Of a stretch of 64,000 nucleotides of DNA, positions 55,312 to 64,000 are shown piece after piece (position 1 is the first letter of the stretch; each line of letters opens with the position of its first letter). Source of the DNA: Thamnaconus septentrionalis (taxonomy: Eukaryota > Chordata > Actinopteri > Tetraodontiformes > Monacanthidae); the NCBI GenBank assembly GCA_009823395.1, contig CM020506.1:19595001-19659000 (forward strand), in the 5' to 3' direction. The position numbers were made by a program, and so were the translations under genes. A model generated the notes under the pieces. It was not told the origin of the DNA. It did no database searches and saw only the letters and a program-made list of their open reading frames with translations.

Positions 55312-55920
55312 ATAAATCTTATATCGTTGGAAAGCCTGTTTATTCCCCTTTTAAATGGTGCCACACTTGTAAGGAGAGCAGCAGAGCTAAGTATCTGGCT
55401 TACACCCCTGAAAAATGTGACAAATCTTCTCTGCCGAGTCAAACGGTTTAGTCTGGCTGTCGCTACTGACTCTTTTTTTTTTTTTTGAGCTTCTGGTACC
55501 CTCACCTATGAAAATGGGTTGTGTTACAGTGGTCAGTAGCTAGGACTGCCTGACCTCAACCCCATTGAACACTTGTGGGATCAGCTTGGCCACGTTGGCT
55601 GACTGGTGACAAATGCTGGTTGAAGAATGGGATGCCATCCCACAGCAGTGTGAGACCACCAGGCTGGTGACCAGCATGAGGAGGAGATGCCAGGCTGATG
55701 TGGCTGTGGATGGTTCTTCCACTACCTGCTGAAGCTTTCTTCAAATTCAATCATCCAATCCACCAAACAAGAGTCAATGGCAGAATAAGTTGTTTGACTG
55801 GGGAGAGATGATTTGTCACATATTTTCATGGGCGCAACCAGATACTGCATCTGCATGTTCCTTACAAGTGTGGCACCATTTAAAAGGAATAAACAGGCTT
55901 TCCAATGATGTAAGATTTAT
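55312..55920 (+). mobile_element. Deleted Tc1-like element with intact inverted ends
   Basis: Terminal inverted repeats of about 62 bp at 55312-55373 and 55859-55920 match with about six differences; the shared word is GGAAAGCCTGTTTATTCC. Ends flanked by TA fit Tc1/mariner insertion. The inside keeps only the transposase C-terminus: DLNPIEHLWDQLG (about 55557), then a WDAIPQQ-like region (as GMPSHSS in a shifted frame) and a MRRRCQ-like region, with stops. It is non-autonomous. Confidence 0.85.
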
Positions 55921-55940
55921 ATATGTATATATCTATATAT

Positions 55941-55978
<38 letters not shown>
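55921..55978. repeat. TA/CA-rich simple repeat
   Basis: Alternating ATATGTATATATC, CACACACA and ATATAT runs immediately right of the Tc1-like element. Confidence 0.85.
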
Positions 55979-55980
<2 letters not shown>

Positions 55981-56407
55981 CTTACATCATCTTGTCCAGG
56001 GTGTACCCTGCCTTTGCAGATTCCCGGTCTGCACTCCATCCATCCACCCAGCGGCCAAACGTCGACTCTAGTTTGTGTAAATTGGCCACTTCGAGCGACG
56101 GTTGCGCACTTTGCATACATGCACGCACACCTTTGCTCCTGGGTCGATGTCATTGATCTGGGCTGAGCGCCACGATGATCCATGTTAAACGGATGAAGGC
56201 GACATCTATTAACCTTAAGAATATTCTCCCGGGACTCGCGGTGAGCGCTGCTCAGCATTCAGGCTGGGGAACTGGAAGGTCCTGCCGCTGTGCTCGAACG
56301 CAGCCTCATCCTAAAACACTTTGACCCAATTAAGGTCTTTTCTACTAACGCTGCGGTGTAAGTGCGCGTGGCTCGCTGTTCTCTTTGCAAACCACAGTGC
56401 CACAAAA

Positions 56408-56446
<39 letters not shown>

Positions 56447-57107
56447 ATGTGTGTCACAGAGTCGCGTGCAATAAACAAGCGATTTCAATTTAAAAAAAAA
56501 AAAAAAAAAAAAGAAGAGGAAGAAGGATTTTTTTCTTTGCTCACCTCCAAGAACAAATGTCGCTTTTGGTGCGAATGGTGAATTCTTCTTGTGGCCAAAC
56601 CCGGAGCTCTGGATGTCACAGCAAAGCAACAGCGACTGTTGTCTGTGCCTGGAGTGGCGGAGAAAGACACCTGTGAGTTGGAGCAGCTGCTGCTGCTGCT
56701 GATGCTGCGTGGACGAACCGAGTCGCTCCGGGGCGCGCGTACGATCGCTGAATGCGCGCTCACACAGTGGTACTGTCCAGTGTATTCAGGAGGCGGGAGT
56801 GGAAGTAAAAAACACAAACCTGTTCACTCCCGTCAAAACACGATGCAAACAACTGGAATTTAAAGACACTTTGTTTTCATTCTCAAATGAAAGAAAAATG
56901 CTTGACAGGTTGTTGTAATAGGGAATGAAAAGAATTGTATGTCAAATGTAAAGGAAAATAATGAAGACTAATGTTTTTTTTTACAATATTGTATTTAAAT
57001 TAGCTACAAAACAAGAAAAGTGTGATAATTTAATTAAATAGATGAAACAAAGCACATTTTTGTGTTTTTGTTGCGTTTTTCAGGTGTATAAATACATATA
57101 GGACAGC
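55979..57107. other. Intergenic, upstream of tmem88b
   Basis: It starts with SINE-like words (CTTGTCCAGGGTGTACCCTG near 55990), then a CpG-containing stretch at 56020-56380, an (AAAT)n array at 56404-56448 and an A run at 56492-56511. A promoter for tmem88b may lie at about 56540-56800, which is CpG-containing and has a minus-strand donor consensus, but this is inference. Confidence 0.4.
56404..56448. repeat. (AAAT)n microsatellite
   Basis: About eleven tetranucleotide units. Confidence 0.95.
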
Positions 57108-57495
57108 AGCGTTGTAGTGCAGTGCTTCACACTTTTGCTTCACACCCAGAAAGTTGCGGGTTCGATTCTGACTGGAGGATTTTCTCTGTCAGTTTGCAAC
57201 TTCTCCCGCAGTCCACAGACATTTTCCGTACCCCAGCTTTATGTGTTTGCCTGTTTGCTTGTCTCTTTTTTTTTCTAGCAACCCTTCAAGGATGTAACCC
57301 TGCCCTGAGTGAGCTGTGCATAGACTCCAACACAGGCAGTGACAGAAAATACATGGAAGCTAACTTCATCCTACACCCTTTCGAACATAGAGTGCTTACT
57401 CATGTTGTCATGAAGTTGTTTGTTGATGTTTTTTTTAACCTGTTGGAATAAGTTAAATAAATGAAAAGGAATGGATGGATATGTGGATGGATGGA
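57108..57495 (+). mobile_element. SINE-like repeat with ATGGATGG tail
   Basis: The order GTAGTGCAGTGCTTCACAC, GTTGCGGGTTCGATTCTGAC (a clear Pol III B-box-like GGTTCGATTC), CAACTTCTCCCGCAGTCCAC, AAGGATGTAACCCTGCCCTG and a terminal GGATGGATGG tract matches the same fish repeat family as at 44.1 kb, but it is more diverged. Confidence 0.65.
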
Positions 57496-58874
57496 TGGAT
57501 ACACTTAATGAACATCATTCAATCAGCAGACTCACAAGAATGCCAGAGGAACTGATTGCTTTTTTTTTATGTAAATCATTTTTTGATGGAATATGTCTTT
57601 TTAAAATTGAAAACAAAAGATGGAATATAACACCGGATCTGAAACAAAATGTATGAATGTGGCCATTTAATTTGTGGGTGGCACACCGTGGCATCATTTA
57701 TGTGCGCATGTTGTCAGACTTTCAATTGAGTACAAAATAGCTTTCCAGTGACTGCAGCTCATAATGCACAACCAGTTGGGGGTGTTAGATGTTTAAACAG
57801 CTTAATGTTCAAAGCAGGGCCAATGTTAAGTCACATTTATCTCCATCTTCTTATTTGTCTATCCAGGTGACCTTTGCAGAGACTCAGGGCACTAAACGCA
57901 TTCTAGTCAGATAATGGGATAACCTCTCAGGAAATGGAACTAGGCTGCTGAAAGGTGACGCGCATAATGTAAAGATTTTTGAGTTGTAAGTGCGATAAAA
58001 GAGCCACCCTGTGTTACCCCCCGACCTCTCCCTGCCTCCCGTCTCGGCGTGATGCTAGCCGTGTGATAAGCGGATGATCGATTTGTTTTTCTGCATGGAC
58101 AGACAGTCAACCTTTTCCAACTCAAATCTAATTACAGTGAACAGGAGGGAGGAGAGGGAGGATCTGCGACAGAGCTGATGAGACCAGGCCTTGGTGTTGG
58201 AGATAAGAAAACGAGCGAACAAGAAAGGGAGGGAGTTAACAAACCTCGTCACGCTCCTTACCTGTAATATTTGCTGACCCCTGCTGGAATTCCTGTGAAA
58301 CGTATGACTATGTGGCCAGCAAAAGTCCCAAAATGGCTTGATTCCTAATGTGACATGTTTAAGAAACCAGGCCAGTCACTTCATTCAACTGCTGCTCTCA
58401 AGAAAAACAAGTGTAATTCAAGTACATTGCAACTGAAACATTTAATTTAAAAGAAATAATACATTTAATAGAGTTGTTTTAGCTCCGACACAAAGAGCTA
58501 ACTTCCAGAGCTTTGCATTTTACTGAAGCAATCAAAAATTGATTTTATCATCTAATAAATAGGGTAGAGACACATTTTGCATTGGAAGAGTGAATCTTAA
58601 TATGTTTGTAACATTAGCAATCACTGATGACCATAGTATCAAAAAGGCATAACATCTTGATTCTAATAGTCTTTTGTTCGGCTTTCACTACCCAACACTT
58701 TTTTCTAAATTAATAACGGACAAAAATTGAGAGCCAAAATCTTTTCTTAATGTTCCAAAAAATTTAAACCTTAGCAAACAGTCAAGTTTGTAGTAAAATT
58801 GCTTGGGGGGGCAGAAAGAGCAGAGTGCGTATTCATTCAAGAAAATACAAAAGCCCAGTTACCACAACAATATA
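57496..58874. other. Intergenic, no gene seen
   Basis: Mostly AT-rich sequence between the SINE-like copy and the nbl1 3' end. No coding exon was recognised. Confidence 0.55.
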
Positions 58875-58880
58875 TTTATT
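58875..58880 (-). terminator. Probable nbl1 polyadenylation signal (AATAAA)
   Basis: On the minus strand AATAAA lies about 290 nt after the nbl1 stop codon, followed by TATTGTTGTGG-type GU-rich sequence, the usual downstream element. Good position but unproven. Confidence 0.5.
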
Positions 58881-59172
58881 GAGACCGCGGGTTATTACAG
58901 CCAATAGTTGTGACTCTATGCACATACATACATGTTAAACAAAAAGAAACTTGGGTGTTTGTATAAGTTTACAATAGTGTAATAATCTGTTATGTGACTT
59001 TTTGTGCGTGGACGTGAAAAGCTAATCCTTTTTTTTAGCAGAGAGTAAAGCAATATTTTCAAAGTGCCTTAAAAAAAAAAAAAAAAAAACTACAGATAGT
59101 TGCAGTTGCGGCAAAGAGAGAAAAGATGGTGAAAGAGTGAAGCAAAACGATAACTGGAGTCACGTGACGGGT

Positions 59173-59457
59173 CTACCCTCCGTCTGAGGTGTGTGGCAGA
59201 GTGTGGTGGTCCGCGTGGGGGTGGGCGTGCTTCTTGGAGTGAGTATTGGACGGCGGGAGAGCATCGGACTGAGTGCCACTGACTGGGTCCGGTAATGACG
59301 CAGTCTCCACCACATTGTCTGCCGGATACAGCTGCATCACTGCCCCCTCTTGGGCGCCTTCCTTACTGCAGGACTGGCAGCTGCAGTGGAAAATCCTCTC
59401 GACCAGCTTGTCCACATGGGGAGACTCTTTATTGCCCGGGCAGTCCAGAGTCACCTG

Positions 59458-59524
<67 letters not shown>

Positions 59525-61807
59525 GTGTTCCTCAAAATCTTAAAACTTCACTCTGAAGAAAAACGTGGCCTCATGAACTTAGGTAATTGTTTTCTTGAAT
59601 TTATTTAAATTTAATTATCTCTATCAATATTTATTTAGCGTTTACCTTTACAGAAATTATTTTACTTCATACACTGAAATGTGTTTGCATCGTAACGGTT
59701 TTCCTATCTACTTGTGAGTGTTTTTCTCTCAGATGTTTCTTTCAAACTGATTAAATCCTCATCGTGTTGTGTATGGACTATAGGGATATTAAATAAAATA
59801 CATGGCAAATACGCAAGCTCTCTTACATGAGCTGCGCAGACCACACATACAACTTCCTGTAGTTATCGCCGCATGAAATAGTCACTCAGCTATTTTATCC
59901 AATCCAAACATCGGCGCCAAACTCACATAAAACAGTATCCTGTTTCATGAGCGCCGACTTTGTTTAATTTCAAACTGAATTTCACTTGGAATCCTGCAAC
60001 AACAATCGCGACCACAGACATAAACACCAATTTCCTGACAATTAGGAGGTTGAGAGACTAATAGTATTTTTCCGGATCCACAAAAAAATGGTCCGAGAAT
60101 GAATAAATCTTTCAGGTGATAGCGGGGCTCTGAGAGATTCAATGTTTTCCTCTGAAACATGATGCGACCTCACCTGTGGTTCCACCCGCCTAGTCTCGCT
60201 GGCAGCATTCCAAACTACATACACCTCACTACAAAGCTTTAGTTGTCACAGGACCGGATTCCTTCTGGCCATAAAGGACAATGAACTTTAGACAAAATTC
60301 AAAAGAAAGGCTCCAGGTTGTTTAAACCAAATAGCTGAAGTCTTTATTATTCAAAAACCTCAGTTTACTTGTTTTAATTTCCGCTCTGCCTAGTCTGCCA
60401 CTCGCTGAACAGCCAAGTTTCTGCAGATCTGATCTGATTTGACAAGCTGGTGCGGGTTGTGCGCTTGCAACATGAGCTTATGTGCAAGAGGTCTTACCAC
60501 TTCCCACTGGGTCTGGGCGGGCATGCAGGAGTCGCAGTGGATCAGAGACTCGGTGGACTGTGGAAACGTGTTGGGGACACTGTAGCTGAAGCACTGGCCC
60601 AGACAGGCTCTGAGGGAGGAAGAGAGGAGGGCAGGAGGAGGAGGACGGGGAGGCGGAGGAGGAGGAGGAGGAGGGTGCAAAGTGCATTGTTTACATTGTG
60701 AGCACAGCTGATTTATTGTCCAAAAATGTTTGACGATATCCACCTGTGATCAAACATGCAATGTGAAAAGTATGTCTGCGCGAATACCATTGTGTTAACG
60801 GCCATGTGTGCAAGATTAGATTAGTCGGATCTAAAAGATTAAAAAAAAAAAAAGAAGAAGAAGAAAAAGCAGCACATTGCTGATGTCCCTCTTACCCGTA
60901 CATCTTTCTTTTACCAGCTGTGATGCCGGGGCAAGATCACAAAACAGATCTCCGTTCTAGATATGTGCTGAAAAAACATCGCGTCTGAGGAAGCTGTCTT
61001 TATGTAAATCTAAATTCCTTTCAGCGGCAAACTAACACAGAGAATAGTTTTTAAAATGCCACGTCATGCCGATAGATCTCTAAATGTTTCACGCTGGGTC
61101 TTCAAAGGTACGATTTCAGCGATAGATAATAAACTCAAATGTCCTCTTACGAGTAAGTTAAAGTCAGCGTGTATTTGTTTGTAAAGCAGCAGTGTCGGAT
61201 TTCTTTGCCTAGTGACCACAGACCAGGCTAAAAGCCACCACTCAATCTGAATAATAAACTCTGATTCCTCTGCAAAATATTTTCACTTTGCGGAAAGCCA
61301 AAAACATCACTGGGTCCAGAGGTTGAGTCGGCTGACATGTTTCTTCATTAAAACGGAGTCCCACAGGTAGAAGAATCCAGCACGATGTTTACTAAACGCA
61401 CATATTAGCGGCAGGCCGTCGCCCGGTACACACTCATTTGACTGTTGCACCGCAATCCTTTGCATAAACACTTTTGACAATTTGACAGCGCCGACCCCAG
61501 CAGGAAGGAGTCAGGACGCGGAGGATGCCACTCACTGACGTCGAGACACTTCCGGATTATGCAGTCAGATGGAGAGTTGGGGGCGAGGGTGTGTGTGTGT
61601 GTGTGTGTGTGTGGGGCGGGGGCTTCATCCTGACCTGTTTTGAATGGAGCGAGGCTGACATCCCGTGTGCCCGACTATCTGTGTGATGTTCTTGGCCTCG
61701 CACCAGGCGCTCTTGTCAGGGAACAGCGCCAGGCGGTTGATGTGTGCAGGCGGTGCTGCTGAACACAGTGCAAACAGTGTGCAGCAGATCTGAATCCTCT
61801 GCCACAT
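59173..61807 (-). CDS. nbl1: NBL1/DAN, secreted BMP antagonist
   Basis: NBL1 (DAN) is a secreted cystine-knot protein that binds BMP/GDF ligands and blocks receptor engagement. Three coding exons: 61807..61635, 60609..60498 and 59454..59173, with phases closing to 188 aa (human is about 180). [20 protein letters not shown] is a signal peptide. Mature landmarks are [49 protein letters not shown], and [20 protein letters not shown] with SCQSC, supplying the cystine-knot cysteines. The tail ([16 protein letters not shown]) is His-rich, as in human NBL1. An in-frame Met 13 residues upstream is possible, but the shorter start gives a clean signal peptide. The exon 3 acceptor directly follows a (TG)32 tract. 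Confidence 0.96.
59459..59522. repeat. (CA)32 microsatellite abutting the nbl1 exon 3 acceptor
   Basis: Thirty-two perfect units. On the nbl1 (minus) strand this is (TG)n immediately followed by CCAG and exon 3. Confidence 0.97.
61589..61613. repeat. (GT)n microsatellite in nbl1 intron 1
   Basis: About twelve dinucleotide units, some 20-45 bp past the exon 1 donor on the minus strand. Confidence 0.95.
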
Positions 61808-62699
61808 GACTGCACCTATTGGGCCAGTCAACCTTGTTTCAGGCAAAAAAAAGAAAACAAAAAAAAAATAAAGAAAAGTAAGGAAAAGAAGGACTATTAG
61901 TCACAGAATTGATTGCAGTTTGGAGTTTGTCACGGTCTGATGCCGAGCGGAGTTGCAGTTTATCCCCAACTTCCTGCCCGGATCGTCCATTTCAAAATAC
62001 CAGAGAGAAACATTTATCACTCATATTGTTATAGTACCGATCACCGCTTGGCTTTAGTTTTCCGTCTTACTCTTTCCTCTCACTTTAAAAATACCTCATC
62101 CACTCACGTCATTTATAACCTACAAAATCGCTTTCTCTTGCTGCTAATAAAAAAAAAGGGCTCCAGCGCTCACCCACGTAGACTTCTTTACACGCTTTCG
62201 CTCCCATCGCCTGTGGCTTTCACGCAGCCAGGCCCGTGTCAGAGCCTCCTCAAGCTGATGTATGCGGCTGATAGAAAAGGTCAGCAGGTCGTTTGATCTG
62301 ACATAAATATTTAATCCTGCATTTCAAATAGTTCAACCGGCTTTTTAACACATGCAACAGCCTCCGGACTGTGTCTCTTGTTACTGTAATCAAAGTAGTC
62401 GTATTTGTAAAACACACACAAAAAAAACCAAAACACTTTTAATTTGATTAAATATGACAACTGGATCTTTTTAATATATATATATATTATTATTATTTTA
62501 CTTTTACCCAAAAAAAATTTAAAGTGTAAAGTACAAAATTTGACAATAAAGCTGAAATTTGTTCAAGTGACTCACCCTCACGTTTATGTCAAAAGGTGCC
62601 CTTATGTCCCGTTTTATGATCACAAACACTATAAAAGATTGATTTCAAATTTCTCTTTTTGATCAGCTGTCTCCTAGCCACACTTTATCCTACACTGAC
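61808..62699. other. nbl1 5' flank or first intron
   Basis: AT-rich with A runs at 61845-61870. No coding exon was recognised. It is intronic if nbl1 has the noncoding first exon suggested at 62.85 kb. Confidence 0.5.
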
Positions 62700-63260
62700 C
62701 TCATCGCCGTGAAAAGTGCGGAGTTTGCTTGCGCAAAAGTTTGCGTCACGACCAGTTCCGAGTCCATCAAACTTGACTTTGAGCTTCGGAGCGAAGAGAG
62801 CTTCCCTCCACCGGTGCAAGGAGCCGAGGTGACGGCGGTCGGACTCACCTCAGCCCTCCGACGCGCTAGTGGGGGAAGAACCAGCCGGGGCAGCGCGCAC
62901 CTTCCCGCTGAGACCGAACCGCCTCACTGGAACCTGGAGCCGGGCTCGGGCGAGCGGAGGATGCGGCTCCGAGCGCTGACAATCAGAGGAAAGTATGAGC
63001 CGTACGAGGAAAGGGGGCCAGGATGAACCCAGGCCAGCACTGCCGTAAAACAGTTACATCATCCGGAAAGAAGGGGACGCGTCCGTCCGAGAGGAAGGAT
63101 GGAGAGACGGGGCTCCATGAGCTCTGCGCGAGCCTTTCTTCCCCCTCCGTGTCCGTGTGCGAGTCGCTCCCTCCGAAGCTGTTGCCTTTTGTTGTAAAAG
63201 TGCAGCAGGGTGAGGCGCGGCTGAGCCCTCAGACAGGGGTCCTGCTGTGCCGCTTTTTCT
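62700..63260 (-). promoter_or_regulatory. CpG-rich block, candidate nbl1 promoter and noncoding first exon
   Basis: This is the densest CpG stretch at the right end. On the minus strand a consensus donor GAG|GTGAGTCC ends at 62849, so an exon could run from there rightward with no ATG constraint. Distance to nbl1 coding exon 1 is about 1 kb. A plus-strand open frame at 62709-63026 reflects GC content and has no recognised domain. Confidence 0.45.
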
Positions 63261-64000
63261 GAGAGGGAGGGAAACTTGTTGGGAAGGTTTCAACATTTTT
63301 CCCAAATCGGAGCAAGACCTCAGATAAGATTTAGGTTGCAGGACAGAGAAGGAGGGAAGGAGGGAGGGGAGGGGGGCAAAAAAAAAGAAAGAAAGATAGA
63401 CGCAAATAAAGCAAGACAAACAAGCCCGTTTAAGGGCCGTTTACTTTGTAGGTATATGGAGTCAACATCTGGCAGCGCTTTTGCTCGACATGTGTTTTTA
63501 TATTTAGAAAATAATAACAGTAAAACGTGATTCAGCACTTTGATCCCTGTTCTCCCCCCCATTTTCATTCAACATTAAAAGCAGTTGAATCATATGAATT
63601 CCAGATTACTGAACCACAAACGCATAACAACTTGATGCAATTAAGGGTCCTTCCCATGGTTGGGGTGAAACCACTGACAGGCTGGCTAACAGGAATGTAT
63701 GAATGTTTCTTGCAGTTGCTGCCTTCCAACTGGGTACGCTAATAAATCCTAGGGAAATAGAAATATTGGAAACATCATTTTCAGAAATGACGGTCGTGTC
63801 GGCTGTGAAATGTGAGAGGGTTCAAGTTGTGCCGCGACAATATGTCAATGTTGCGGCCTGAAGCAGGAACCTTCTCGACTGGATTCCACAATTAATTTTA
63901 TTTAATTTATTCTAAAGCAAGAATAGCCAAGTTTTGTAAACTGTTTGTCGTATTTTTTACGTTTTCAAAATAAAGTACAAGAATAACATAAATTGATATT
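63261..64000. other. Right end of the window, no gene seen
   Basis: A purine-rich stretch at 63345-63400 is followed by AT-rich sequence. Nothing could be assigned. Confidence 0.5.

Noticed and set aside
59273..59608. Plus-strand open frames rich in His-Thr
   Set aside because: They are the CA repeat and the antisense of nbl1 exon 3.
62101..62170. Possible tRNA or small RNA genes across the window
   Set aside because: No complete cloverleaf with both A and B boxes was found; B-box-like words occur only inside the SINE-like repeats.
62709..63026. 105-codon open frame in the CpG-rich block
   Set aside because: GC-rich sequence has few stop codons; the peptide is Arg/Glu/Pro-rich without family signature, so it is treated as promoter sequence.

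Overview
The window is vertebrate nuclear DNA, almost certainly from a teleost fish, probably a percomorph. The evidence is compact GT-AG intron-exon genes, a tail-to-tail pair of V1R-like 'ora' olfactory receptors, Tc1-like transposons, several non-LTR retrotransposon remnants, and tRNA-like short repeats of a kind common in fish. There is no bacterial or viral gene content. All coding models below were assembled by hand from splice sites, reading phase and remembered family sequence; no alignment was run.

Layout, left to right. The first 19 kb is gene-dense and mostly housekeeping: the 5' end of sdhb (-), mrpl20 (+), atad3 (+, 16 coding exons), a THAP-domain gene (-, 4 exons) and ssu72 (-, 5 exons). 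A decayed LINE lies at about 19.4-20.1 kb. Next come two convergent chemoreceptor genes, ora3-like (+, 2 exons) and ora4-like (-, 4 exons), at 21.2-25.4 kb. From 25.4 to 49.7 kb the sequence is gene-poor. It holds LINE and SINE-like fragments, microsatellites, and a broken GLTP-domain pseudogene at 43.0-44.0 kb. tmem88b (-) has its last exon at 49.7 kb and its main coding exon at 54.8 kb, with an old Tc1-like transposon in the intron and a deleted Tc1-like element with intact inverted ends just upstream. nbl1 (-, 3 coding exons) occupies 59.2-61.8 kb, and a CpG-rich block at 62.7-63.3 kb may be its promoter and noncoding first exon.

Gene relationships. sdhb, mrpl20 and atad3 all make mitochondrial proteins (complex II, the mitoribosome, the inner-membrane AAA ATPase). 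Probable NRF-1 sites lie upstream of mrpl20 and atad3. The mix of sdhb, mrpl20, atad3, ssu72, tmem88b and nbl1 matches genes found on human 1p36, so this is a conserved block rather than a functional operon.

No clearly new biological system was found. The best second-look items are a recently expanded 108-bp coding repeat that lengthens the ATAD3 C-terminus, a GLTP-domain gene with several frame breaks, an nbl1 3' splice site directly abutting a (TG)32 tract, a one-base homopolymer problem at the tmem88b N-terminus, and near-perfect palindromes and hairpin-forming repeats.
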